Source of the DNA: Phascolomyces articulosus
Taxonomy: Eukaryota > Mucoromycota > Mucoromycetes > Mucorales > Lichtheimiaceae
DNA length: 64,000 bases
Direction: 5' to 3'
Assembly: GCA_025677815.1 (NCBI GenBank)
Contig: JAIXMP010000019.1
Location: 558,001-622,000 of the forward strand
The notes beneath the pieces are model-generated. The model was not told the origin of the DNA. It did no database searches and saw only the letters and a program-made list of their open reading frames with translations. The translations under genes and the position numbers were made by a program. Positions 23,191 through 33,900 of the stretch are shown here, piece after piece (position 1 is the stretch's first letter; each line of letters starts with the position of its first letter).

Positions 23191-24803
23191 TAAATATAAA
23201 TTTTAGTCTAATAAGCAATAGCGTAATATGCATTACAATTATAAAATTATGCTGTCAAGGATAAGGTTAGAAAGCAACGATAGGAATGCACGTCAATCAA
23301 AGTTTCAATCGTTTTGCTTCCATTGACTCAATCCAAGCAGTAATATGCACAAGAACAAACTAAAACATTGCTTTATATATATATATATATATAGTTCTAT
23401 CTATTTACAAAAAAAAAAAAAAAAAAACGAACAACCATGTTGGATCTAGCGCAACTGATCGCATACTCCCTCTCTTTTTCATTGATTCCAACAAGTTCAC
23501 ACGTTAGCCAAGATTCATTAGCTTTAAAATAAAAGTTTTATTTTTTGTTACAGACAATTGTTAAGTAAAGAAAGTTTTAAAGAGTTAAAAACTTGTTCAT
23601 AATTAAAAGTAGTGGTTCTTTTATTTTATATACATTAAAGCTAATCGTGGTAACAAAGATTAGGAGCAAACGATTGCCTGTGGTGAATTTAACATGAATG
23701 TTTTTGAACTATGGATTCTACATATGTATAAAAGTGATCCTTATTTTATTTTTGAGATTGTTAGAAAATGGATCTGATCTTGACTAAAGCAAATCGATTG
23801 AAAGCTTCGATCAACGGCATTACCCATTGTTATTTTTTTTTTAGGAACAGTAATAAGGTGATCAAGCATGTGCAGTGTATACTTGAGCGGCTTATGTTTA
23901 CAGCTCATTTTTTTTAATTGTTAATATATCAATGTTTTGTAAGAAAAAAAACAGCGTGTACTTACGAATGCTATGTCTTATATTATGCACTTGCTACTTT
24001 TGTTACTTTATTACTGTACAATTATAAATGCAGGGTTATAATATCACGCATGCTGTAGATTTTGTTATTTCATATTTTATTACATACAGTCTGGACAAAG
24101 AACTGGTTTTTACGTTTGCAGTAATAGATAATTTCATATTATTATTATGGACCAAAGTTTCTACCGGTTGTGTTCAATTCTTTATTCTTTGAAGCACAAA
24201 AAGTTGTAATAAAGTTATTTTTATTATTTCATATGTATTTCAAAGGCAGGTAAGTTTTTTTTTCTTTGTAAAAAGAAAATGACGTAAGAATAATATATAG
24301 AAAATATTGAGAAAAGTGTCGGGAGAAAAAAGGTAGTTCAGATGTATATAAAGAAGGCAGATAATACTACTAATTAAGCTTCTGATTCATCAGTTTCATT
24401 TAGTAGGTATCCTGTAATTCTTCTGTTCCGGGTAGCTCTATATATTCTGATCCGTGTTTCGAGGTAGGTGCTCCTGTTCATTGGGAATACTGGATCGTAA
24501 AGATTTAAATAGTTATTAATTAGAATAAGATTCCAATCCCTGCATTGGTCATTAATTCGAATTAAATAGCCTTGAATGTATGAGAAATTTCGACGAAAAT
24601 TATAACCGGCATCAAAAGAAGCATATCCAATGGCGAGTTCTAGTTATATGAGCATCTTCTGCGGGGAAGAAGTTGGGTCAGAAAATTGTTTACAGCATGG
24701 AACGTGGTTGTAGCAACGTCACCCATTATAGATAAAGGTTGAAGAGAGTTCCCGAAGTGGAAAGCTATAATAGCCAAAAGGTTTTCAGTGTGACCGACAT
24801 TAT
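23191..24803. other. Spacer inside the transposon-rich interval
   Basis: About 1.6 kb of A/T-rich DNA with an (AT)n tract near 23373-23392 and an A-run at 23409-23427. A minus-strand open stretch in 24620-24790 reads on from the transposase in another frame and may be its decayed C-terminal part. Nothing else was recognised. Confidence 0.4.
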
Positions 24804-25321
24804 CTAGCTACCAGACTGAGGAGTATCACTTTGAAGATGTCCTTTACCTTTTACTGCCCAAAGAATAATATTATCTTCGACAAGTTCAGCACGGATTTGG
24901 TTATCTTGTCGAATCACCGAAAAAGCACCAAACATAACCAGCATTGGTTTTCGACCACTCTCATAGATAGGATTACCAGGCACGTACCATGTTCTACAAG
25001 TATGATGATCAAGGTGGATATATGACTCATCCAAAAATACCGCAGTAACCATAGGTAGTAAGTTGTTGCTGCCGAGATTCCTGAGGCGTTTGAACAAGTA
25101 TGTTTTTCGGTAGTTCACCACCGCAGTACTTTCATGCAAGATATTTCGACGTTGGTCTTTACCAAAGTGCGATCCAAGCAGCTTCAAATCTTTTTTTTTC
25201 ACAGTGGATAGCGAAACTTCATATCCATTTTCATGGAGGTGTTGTTGAATACGTTTTAAAGTGACAGCAGTACTACATTGATTATATTCCAATGTAAAAT
25301 TACGAATGCAGTAAATGTACT
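24804..25321 (-). pseudogene. Truncated Tc1/IS630-type DDE transposase
   Basis: Reading the minus strand from 25321, an open frame of about 170 codons contains a helix-turn-helix ('LKRIQQHLHENGYEVSLSTV') followed by the start of a DDE endonuclease fold: 'AVFLDESYIHLDHH', with the first catalytic Asp, then 'RTWYVPG' and 'GRKPMLVMFGAFSV'. These are the marks of the Tc1/mariner-IS630 group that is abundant in Mucoromycota. The frame stops at 24804 before the second Asp and third acidic residue, and downstream sequence reads on only in a shifted frame, so no active enzyme can be made. A further N-terminal piece may lie at 26260-26560 on the same strand, separated by another gene-like segment. Confidence 0.65.
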
Positions 25322-25424
25322 CTTCATATATTTAATATATTTTATACCTTTAATAGGTGTTTCTGATTGGGAAGAAGATGGAGTACGTAGTAATAAATAG
25401 CTATTATCATTATTAATAGCATAC

Positions 25425-26228
25425 CTTAAACCGTGCAAGGTTGCCAGATCTACCAAGAAATATACTTGGGATGCTCTCACAATCAACGTTATACTAATCA
25501 CATATAGGATATGTGAGGTGCGTTTTTCCCTTAATTGGCTTATCAATGCTATAGAGGCTATAAAGCTTTAACTCTATACCATTGATACTTGGGATATAAT
25601 GAGCTTTGATTAAAAGATAATCAATATCTTTTTTTATGTCGATAAAAGGCACATTTACTGTTTGTGGCCTAATAGTAATGTGGTGTAGGTATGGGAGAGT
25701 CATATCATTAGATGATCGGAGGATTCCCGTAAAGGTAGCTTCAACCAATGATAAACCAGTAAGGTTTTTAATACAGCTAACGAATACTGGTAAATCCATA
25801 TTGCAATTAATTATATGCCGGTTTTCTAAATACCAATATAATGTTATATAAAATAAGTATAAAGTCTCTTATAATAAATAATAAAAGGAATAATAAAATT
25901 ATAAATTATAGATTACCAGCTACTAAGAATTCATTACGTGAATTCTGAGCATCATCAAGTGGAGTTATGTAAGATTCATTATGACCATCCCATATATCAT
26001 TATTATTGAAAGGATTATCATCATTATCCTCATCGATCGAATCATTATCACCTTTATATTTTAAATATAATCAGTTATTATACTAAAATTAATAATTTAA
26101 TACTTAGAAAGATACAAAGATAAAAACTATTAACTAGGGGTAGGTGCCTTTCTTCTTTTAAAAGCTAATATATATATAAAAAACTTACTTTTAATTCCTG
26201 TGGTGGTAGGGTTTTGAGAGCTTGACAT
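25425..26228 (-). pseudogene. Unrecognised three-exon gene with an in-frame amber codon, mobile-element associated
   Basis: Three minus-strand exons, 26189-26228, 25917-26051 and 25425-25825, join with GT-AG junctions and matching phase at both splices, which is strong evidence for a once-functional gene. The protein begins 'MSSSQNPTTTG', has an Asp/Asn-rich acidic segment, then a globular-looking part ('FVSCIKNLTGLSLVEATFTG', 'IRPQTVNVPFIDIKKD'). A TAG at 25494-25496 ends the frame after 168 codons. Beyond it the same frame stays open for exactly 23 more codons ('SIPSIFLGRSGNLARFK') up to a good donor GTATGC, so the amber looks like a later mutation. It was not recognised as any family. It sits between two segments that both resemble parts of one transposase, so it is either nested in that element or carried by it. 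Confidence 0.4.
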
Positions 26229-26259
26229 TATAAATGGATAATAATGGAAGAAAATAGTT

Positions 26260-26560
26260 AAATTCTTCTTTTTAAGCTGCTTCTTTGACCGACCAATGGG
26301 CTTCGTCTCATCAGGTAATTCGTCGTCATTGGGATATCGAATCACCTTTTTTGCTGTCTTTTCTCCAACACCAAGTGCGTCTAGAAGGAGATTGCGGAGA
26401 GGCAGAGTTGTGGTGAGGTTTCCCGTTTCCTGCTGTTCCTTTAAGAACCGATGAACACGAATAAAGCTGATCCATTCATTCATAGTAATGGGGCATTGAG
26501 AGCAAGTGAGATTGAAAGATAACATTTTATTAATGTAAAATGGGTATGAGCAAAAAGCGC
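26260..26560 (-). pseudogene. Possible N-terminal segment of the DDE transposase
   Basis: A minus-strand frame with 'MNEWISFIRVHRFLKEQQE', 'LRNLLLDALGVGEKTAKKVI' and a basic tail 'PIGRSKKQ'. This resembles the leading helix-turn-helix and linker of the Tc1/IS630-type transposases that fungi of this group carry. It is on the same strand as, and upstream of, the truncated transposase at 24804-25321, but a three-exon gene lies between them. No splice junction joining the two was found. Assignment rests on pattern only. Confidence 0.35.
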
Positions 26561-26779
26561 GTAACCTCAGGGACATGAAAATATTAGTTTTATTAAAGGA
26601 GATCAAAAAAGAATAAAGGTTTTCACATATAAAGAATCACAACTAAAGAGTAATAAAGTTCGGTAAATATTAATGGTCCTTCACAAATGATGAGGGAGGT
26701 TTCGCGGATGATAGATAGAAATTTTTCACAAATAACGAGAGAATGATGACAACATTTTTTTTACAACCAGAGTTAACAA

Positions 26780-27233
26780 TTTTCACAACTAGAGCTTGGA
26801 GTTACGTATTCGTAACTGAATTAACCTATTGATTGAGAGTAATTAGACCTATTCTTTGTACCTGATGAGTCTATTATGCATAAATGAGAAAATGAGATTT
26901 TTGTATAATTATTTGCTTTTCTATGTTGGTGCTGTTCCTTGGGTATTGACCTTGGAGCATTGCCCTTTGAAGTGCTGGTTGATACTTTATTGTTTATATA
27001 TTAAAAGCAAATAGACCAAACACATGAGGGATAGCAGGAAAATCATGTTTTGGATTTGTATAGCCTACACACCGTATAAGTTAAATATAAATGTTTATCC
27101 ACTTTATTTACAAAAATCACATTTTCTCATTTATGCATAATAGACTCATCAGGGGCAAAAAATAGGTCTGATTACTCACCTAAAAACTAGTGCAACAGTT
27201 ACGAATAACTCGAAGTTCCAGTTGTGAAAAATA
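26780..27233. mobile_element. MITE-like element with about 125-base terminal inverted repeats
   Basis: Bases 26781-26905 and the reverse complement of 27109-27233 are alike over about 125 bases with scattered differences, including a nearly perfect inner block with 'TGATGAGTCTATTATGCATA' and an outer end TTTTCACAACT. About 200 bases between them hold no coding frame. This is the structure of a non-autonomous inverted-repeat transposon (a MITE) or of a foldback element. It lies 220 bases upstream of transposase-like sequence, but the transposase copy has no matching repeat on its far side that I could find. Target-site duplication is not clear; a TA dinucleotide near the ends is possible. Confidence 0.7.
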
Positions 27234-27632
27234 CCCTTTATATGTAGTTCGTTACTTTTATTAGGCATTATATATCATATTTTACGTCAATTCAACTTCA
27301 ATTATTTAATGATATATAGTTAAGTTCTTCAAATGGTTGGTATTTGCATTTGAGCATTGTTAAACAAAGGAGCTACAGAAGTCCTGGATCCAAGTCCTGG
27401 ATTATTTTTGACACTTTTTTAGCCAACTTCTTTTTTATCTTATGCCATGAAAAATACTTTATTAAGATGCCCATCCTTTTGATTACTTGGGAACATCTAG
27501 TTTTTTTTTATTTGTTGGCTGTTTGTTTATATATAACATAAATAATTACACTAATATAATAATACTACAATAAGCTAATCGCTAATGACAATAAAATAAA
27601 AATGGTGGTAGTGATTGTTGTCTGACTTTTAT
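27234..27632. other. Short spacer between the inverted-repeat element and the P450 gene
   Basis: About 400 bases of A/T-rich DNA containing the 3' flank of the P450 gene. An open frame at 27344-27541 (+) is hydrophobic and has no family likeness. Nothing else was seen. Confidence 0.45.
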
Positions 27633-29501
27633 TTAAACTCTCTCCACCATCAAAGTCATGTTAGGAGCTGGTCTGAGCGTCACTTGTTGCTTCATCCTGG
27701 GTGAAAAACCGGGTTTTTCAGAAAACTTTAATCTCATCACTAACAATGCCATAATAATCTTGAACTCAATCAATGCGAATCTATAACCAATGCATTTTCT
27801 TCCTCCCTCCAAAAATGGCATATACACATAGGGATTGACTTGGTTCGCTGGTGATTCATTCCATCGTGAGGGTCTGAATTTATCTGCGTCATCACCCCAA
27901 TATTCTGGATTGGTATGTGTTACCATGGGGGAAATAAAGATTCGTGTTCCCTTGGGAACAAAATACTGACCTCCTAAAACGCCATCCTTGACACTGACAC
28001 GGTTGGTCATGGGGACTGGTGGATAAAGTCGCATAGTTTCTTTGCATACATTGTTGAGTACTGTTAAATTGTTGATGGCGTCATAGGAAGGTAATTCGTC
28101 CACGTTATTGCTAAAGATAGTGTTGACTTCTTCTCGTAGTTCTTCTTGAACTTCAGGATTTTGGGCTAATAACCAAAGACCCCATGATAAGGAAACGGCA
28201 GTTGTTTCATGTCTATTAATCATCCACCCAACCCATATTTAAGTCAGCGTTAGATAAAAAAAAGAAGGTTGTTTATAATATAAAAAAAAAGTAAATGCTA
28301 TACCCTGCTGCTAAAAATGTCAAGCACTGTGCTTGTAAATCTTCAGAACTCATGCCTTGGCCTGTTTCTTCATCCACTTCACCGATCATCAAATCCAACA
28401 AATTTCGGCTTTTCTTTCCTTTCTCATGTTGACTACCAAACTCGGATTTGCCACGTTCAACAATAGCCATAGCTTCCTTATGTAATGTTTCAATATCACG
28501 GCGTAATGCCTTATTTCGTTGTGTTGGTACTTGTCTAAAAAGAGGAATAAACAACGCCAAGATACGTTGGAGAGAAGCTTCTCCAGTAAATAAGTCCATA
28601 TAAGCTTGGCTTAATCGACCTCCACTGGTATCAGGATCTGCCCCTTGAACAGTACCGAAATTAGCACCAAATCCAGCGACACCAATAACATCCAATGTGG
28701 CCAAGTTTAAATCAGATGAGATTTTGATTTCGGTGGGTTTTCCGGCGCTCAGCATTTTGAGCCATTTATCACGTAAATGAATGGCAGGAACAGCTATAGC
28801 AGGAACAAGTCCGCGTAGAGCTTGAACGGAAAAGGCAGGGTTTAACATTTTTCGTTGATATTTATGGATATCACCCTGTTATATATCACAAAATTATAAT
28901 CCACAATTATGTATAAGTATATAAACATCTTATCAGTATGGATCAGAATTTGCATTAACTATCAAAACATAGTATTGATTTACCTCGACCAATAATACAC
29001 CTTCACCTACAACGGGACCTAAAAATTGTTTTGTTTCTGCTGGTTTGATATAATCGTATTGGTTTAATGTTAATATTTCTTTGAGCAGGTTTGGATCTGT
29101 CACTAGAATACGTGGATTATTCCAAGGTCCTTTATATCCAACAACGGATCCATACCGCTTTGTCCAACGTCGATGTGGAGCTCCAGGCTATATCGGGAAA
29201 AAAAAGACAAACCAAAGATGAGTCGATCCATATTTAGGATATTATCCTTTGAAAAAAAAAAAAAGAAATGAATTCTTACATCATCTTTAACAATTTCACG
29301 CATATTTCCAAGGAGCGGAATCCAATCCACACTTGGACCTGGAATTGAATTGACAGGATGAAGATAAAGTCGATAGATAAAATACTTCGTGATGATCCAT
29401 AATGCAGTTCCAGAAAGACCCAATTTTAATAATAATGGACGTAATAAGGTGGATGATTGTAAATAAGGTTCTACCAAGGGAATGATAGTGTTGCTTATCA
29501 T
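27633..29501 (-). CDS. Cytochrome P450 monooxygenase
   Basis: Four exons, 29280-29501, 28984-29187, 28304-28875 and 27633-28212, with consistent phase, give 525 aa, normal for an ER-anchored fungal P450. An N-terminal hydrophobic anchor (about residues 20-45) precedes the 'IPGP' hinge. The oxygen-binding helix I has 'AGHETTAVS' (about 332-340), helix K has 'KETMR' for the ExxR pair, the meander has 'FRPSRW', and the heme loop 'FLEGGRKCIG' supplies the thiolate ligand near Cys473. Everything needed for catalysis is present. It would act in the ER with NADPH-P450 reductase. The sequence style suits the CYP families expanded in Mucorales (such as CYP509, some members of which hydroxylate steroids), but I cannot assign the family or substrate. 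It is divergently arranged with RPB4, 630 bases apart. Confidence 0.92.
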
Positions 29502-30131
29502 TTTTCTTTGAAATTAAAAGATAAACAAGGCAATGAAGAGGAGGGAGAGAAAGGAAGAAAAAAGTGGAAAAAAAAGGAAAAGATAGGCTTGGCAGAAGTA
29601 TATTTAATTGTGTTTTTGTTATTTCGCTTGTTGAACTGAAGACGAAAAAAGGCCATTTTGAGTATGGATTGTATGACAAACCCTATTGCATTTTTGGTAA
29701 TTGTTACGAATCATAAGTAAGTTACTCTAAATGAAAAGTGCTTCATTACGTGTGTGTGAGTAAGCCTTTCTTTTAAATATGTAATATGTTTTATCTTTAT
29801 TTGAATCAAAAATACCATTTATTATTCTGAAAATGCAATTCATTTTTATCCTTATGAAAAATACAATCTCTATTACTATCATATTTCGTGTAGCATTTAT
29901 TATTATAGTAAGTACTTGTGTTCCTTCATATATAAGGAAAAATGTGTCATATCATCTATTCTGTTCGGTTATACTTTTCAGCCAAAATAACAGTATCTCC
30001 CTTAAATGCTCAAAAACGCAAAGCCAATGCTTAAGAACATTATTTTTGTATCCCAGCATCCAACCAAATTGTGGCTTAAAAGAGTGCACCCGCTCGGCTG
30101 ATCATAGTAGTTACAAACGTTTGCGGGTCTA
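29502..30131. other. Divergent promoter region between P450 and RPB4
   Basis: 630 bases separate the two start codons and must contain both promoters. No clear TATA box or binding site was identified. Short open frames here have no family likeness. Confidence 0.5.
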
Positions 30132-30983
30132 ATGGCAAGTGGACACAGACATCTTCGACGGGGAGCACTGGAACATGAAGATGCTGCAACATTGAGTCTT
30201 GGAGAAGGTGTTTATTCATCTCATTTTTTTCAGTTACCTAAAAATAAAATAGTATCTAACCTTTTTCAAACCGTATCTTAATCCGTCTCCTCAATAAATA
30301 TATAGAGTTCGTCAACTCTCAATGTCTTTATATTTCTGAAGTAAGAATTTTGTTGGAAGCTCAACAAGATTCAAAAGAATCCGGTAATGAGAATCGCCCT
30401 ACAACAAGGTAATAAAATAAAAAAAAGAATGGATGATAAGAATTTGGAATGGAGAGAAAGAAAAAATGAAGGAAAAAAGCGTGTTTTTCTTTGTTTTAAT
30501 TCAAATCGATTCTCATTTGTTTGCATAAAATCCTTAGCATCACTACAAAAACGCTCGATTACGTACGTACGTTTAGCAGATTCACCAACCGAGATTCAGT
30601 TCGTGAAATTCGACAGTAAGAGAGATTGGATTCAATTTTTATTTTGTATAAAAAGAAAATCAATGAGAAGAAAAAATTATTAAGATGAGTGTATATATTA
30701 CATGTGTATGTGTTTTATGAATCAATAGGCTGTTAGGTAAAGATGATTTGGCTCAGTTTGAAGTAGCACAATTGGCCAATTTGTGTTGTGAAGATGCCGA
30801 AGAAGCAAAGGCTCTTATTCCAAGGTAAAGAAAAAAAGTACATTTATGATCATTCCGTGTGTATCCAAAATACCAGGGCTAAATGCTTATATGAATCTTC
30901 TCAGTCTTGCACATAAAATTGATGATGAAAAAGTACAAGAACTTCTGAATGAAATGTTGACCATCAAGAAATTCCAAGGCTAG
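30132..30983 (+). CDS. RPB4: DNA-directed RNA polymerase II subunit RPB4
   Basis: Five small exons, 30132-30207, 30306-30408, 30538-30615, 30729-30824 and 30905-30983. All are GT-AG with agreeing phase and give 143 aa, almost the same length as human RPB4. RPB4 pairs with RPB7 to form the stalk of RNA polymerase II, which helps initiation, mRNA export and decay. Landmarks are 'SLGEEFVNSQCLYISEV' at the N-terminus, 'TLDYVRTFSRFTNRDSVREI' in the HRDC-like core, 'LAQFEVAQLANLCCEDAEEA' and 'KALIPSLAHKIDDEKVQELL', all close to animal and yeast counterparts. Yeast has a long insertion near the N-terminus that is absent here. The start is the first ATG in the frame of exon 1. A second possible donor inside exon 2 (GTAATG at 30384) was rejected because using it breaks the phase with exon 3. 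Confidence 0.92.
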
Positions 30984-33900
30984 TAGTAGACAACAAAAAC
31001 AACGACAAAAACAACCTCACACACACGCACATATACAGTTTTCTTCTTTTTTTTTTACATTATATTCTTCTCTTTGAATTTACACTCCATACAACAAAAT
31101 ATATAAATATTATTAAAAAAAGAGAAAAAAAAAGTATAAACATTTATTCCAAAAATCAACAAAAGACAAATATATTTATCTACACAAATTACCACCCGTA
31201 TTTTCAACTGTGTATCGCTTATATATAAAAATTATGCCTTTTAAAGAAAATGCAATAAGTATATCGAAGTGGTTATTCAGGATTATTTGGAAGGGGTTTG
31301 GATTGAATCTGTCAGTGGTAAAACACAAAGCTGTCATGATTGTATTATTACATATATATTGTGCTTCAAAGGTATGATTTATTATTAATAGCTCTCATCC
31401 TTTAAAGATGAATAAAAAAATGAGGAAGATAATATGGGACTAGTGTTAAAGATCATTGTTTATCGATAGTCGTCCACCACAATGCAAAGGCCTTATGGAT
31501 GGAATTATTAAAGGTATGAGAATCAGGAGAACTGATCACTGAATTTACTTCATGAATACACTTGAATCCCAATGGGAAATATTACTCCATACGGTCCTTA
31601 GATATTCATTTGTCCTTCAATGTTGTATATCATAAGTTACAACGAGAATAAGTGACGCTGCCATTGCATACCTTTGTGAGTAAATGAGAAAGAATACTTT
31701 CAACATATGTAATGGTCAACGTAACTGGCAGGATAATAGATGTATCTGTAGACATCTGATTATTATAGGAACAGATATGGCTCTTGCCAGTAATTTTGTT
31801 GTATTATAATTCTTACTATTGTAAAGATTCTTTGCGTAACGAACTTGCATCACGAATTTCAGTATATATAGGCTCTCAAGAAAAAGTGTTATAGGTAATA
31901 ATCAAAGTCATATGTTCTGGATAACACTTGAAATGCAAGCAAAAACCTGATAATACGTAGGTATATAATCGATATAAAGAATATTTGTGAGTCAATAAAG
32001 GCATATCATTTGAGAAAGTATCATTTAGTTTTCCTTTTATTTTCTTAGATATGTCGATAATCTTGAATCACTCGTTGTCTTGATCCTTCTTCAAATACAT
32101 TTCTTGATCTACCTTTTCTCGTAGCAATAACCAACAGTACCACTATTATATACGAAGCTAGAACGTCATTATAATTGTGACAATGTTTCAACCGTGAGAA
32201 TTACGCCCATCGGTTCGCTTTCGGTAGGAACAGTTGATGAAGACGATGGCAATGTGGTAATAGCGATTATGGTTCTTGTTATGATTGTTTTAGACGTGCA
32301 CCAGAAGGAAGAGTAGTAGTAGTAGAATGTTGCTGTTGTATCGTTGCTCCAGGAGGGGTACTTTGGTTGATAATATAATATTTCGTGCAATCTCTGATCT
32401 ACCTCTTGTAGGGTTTGCTACATCAATAATTGTCAAATATTGTTATTTTTGCTTTATTTCATCATTTGTTAGCTTTGAAAAATCATGAGATTACGTATGT
32501 GATTTATATATATTAAAAGGTGGGTATATATATATATAATTATATAATTATGTATCGTTATCATTATCAAGGAGTTATGTTAACATTACATTTCGACATA
32601 TTTTTTTTGGGGCAGCTTGCTAGAAGATCCTCTGCTGAAGATGCAAATTGGAGGCAATACAAATAACTTTCATCAATCGTATACAAAGTATAACCCAAAT
32701 TGGAATCGGGAAAACCATACAATACATACCCTTCTACCGACCAGTTAATTAAAGCTAAACTTTAGTACGTGAATGTACCAAGAAGGGAGGTATAGAGTAG
32801 GTTGTTGACTATGGGATGTAAAATAACATGTGGCCCATTTCTCCGTACAGTAGTTTTTCTTCCGCGAAAGTTCAGATAATACTGTGTTGTCGTTTTCAGT
32901 TAGTTTAATAGGATAGGTATATTATAGTATGAGTTCTATGGCTCATTTCTTGAGTTATTTATGATACTTCATTCTTAATACAAGCATTAAGCTGGTGGTA
33001 GTTCATTCTGTAAGTCTTCGTTATGTTTATAAATGTATTTTTACCATTGAAACAATAATTATCGATACACAACCCTTATAATTATCATATTACCTATTAT
33101 TATAGGCATAATAGTAATTCATGATGATGTTTATCCTCAGACATAAAAAAGATATATAATGTACTCCATGATAATCTATGTATCAAACGGATTACACTTC
33201 TTATTATGAATAATTACTTTAAGCGCTCTATGCGGAAATCTCAAGTAAAGTAGCTTTCGTCTAGGTATGCTGTTCTATCGACATGTTTGAATTGTTACTT
33301 GCTTCACATTTGGTAGGATTTAAATTCACTCGTTTAAATCAATATTTTATGGGACTGCCTCGGAATTACAAATAAGGATGGATCGTTAAGGTCCCAACCT
33401 GATCCATTTTGTTGTAGGATTTCAATTACTTCCATATTGCTATGGATACTCGCACATTTCTCCTTCCTCCATTGTCGTCTTCTGTGCACTTATTGTACTC
33501 GGACATCTTTCCGTTTTAAAATATACATATTTATATTGTTGATTTTGGTGAACACTTAAGATACATCAATTCGTTATCAGTAGATAAACCTTGTTGAGAG
33601 AATGCGAGTCCATACAAGCAATCTTGGATATAGACAGAAAGGTAAAAATTGAAATTAGGTATTTAAGTATACGACTTTTTCTATCAATAAATAAAGGACT
33701 TCTTTGGTGTATATACTCTGGACCTTCTGGTCTCTCTTTTTTGTTACTATCTACTCTCCTTCAGTGCGTTTTACGTGATCACACTCGTTTAGTATAACTA
33801 GTGTTTACTGGTGATAAGAAAATATACCAAGAAAGCTGTGAAATTCACAAGGTGTATACCGTATATAGAATATCCTAGTAAGAATGCATGGGTCAAAACT

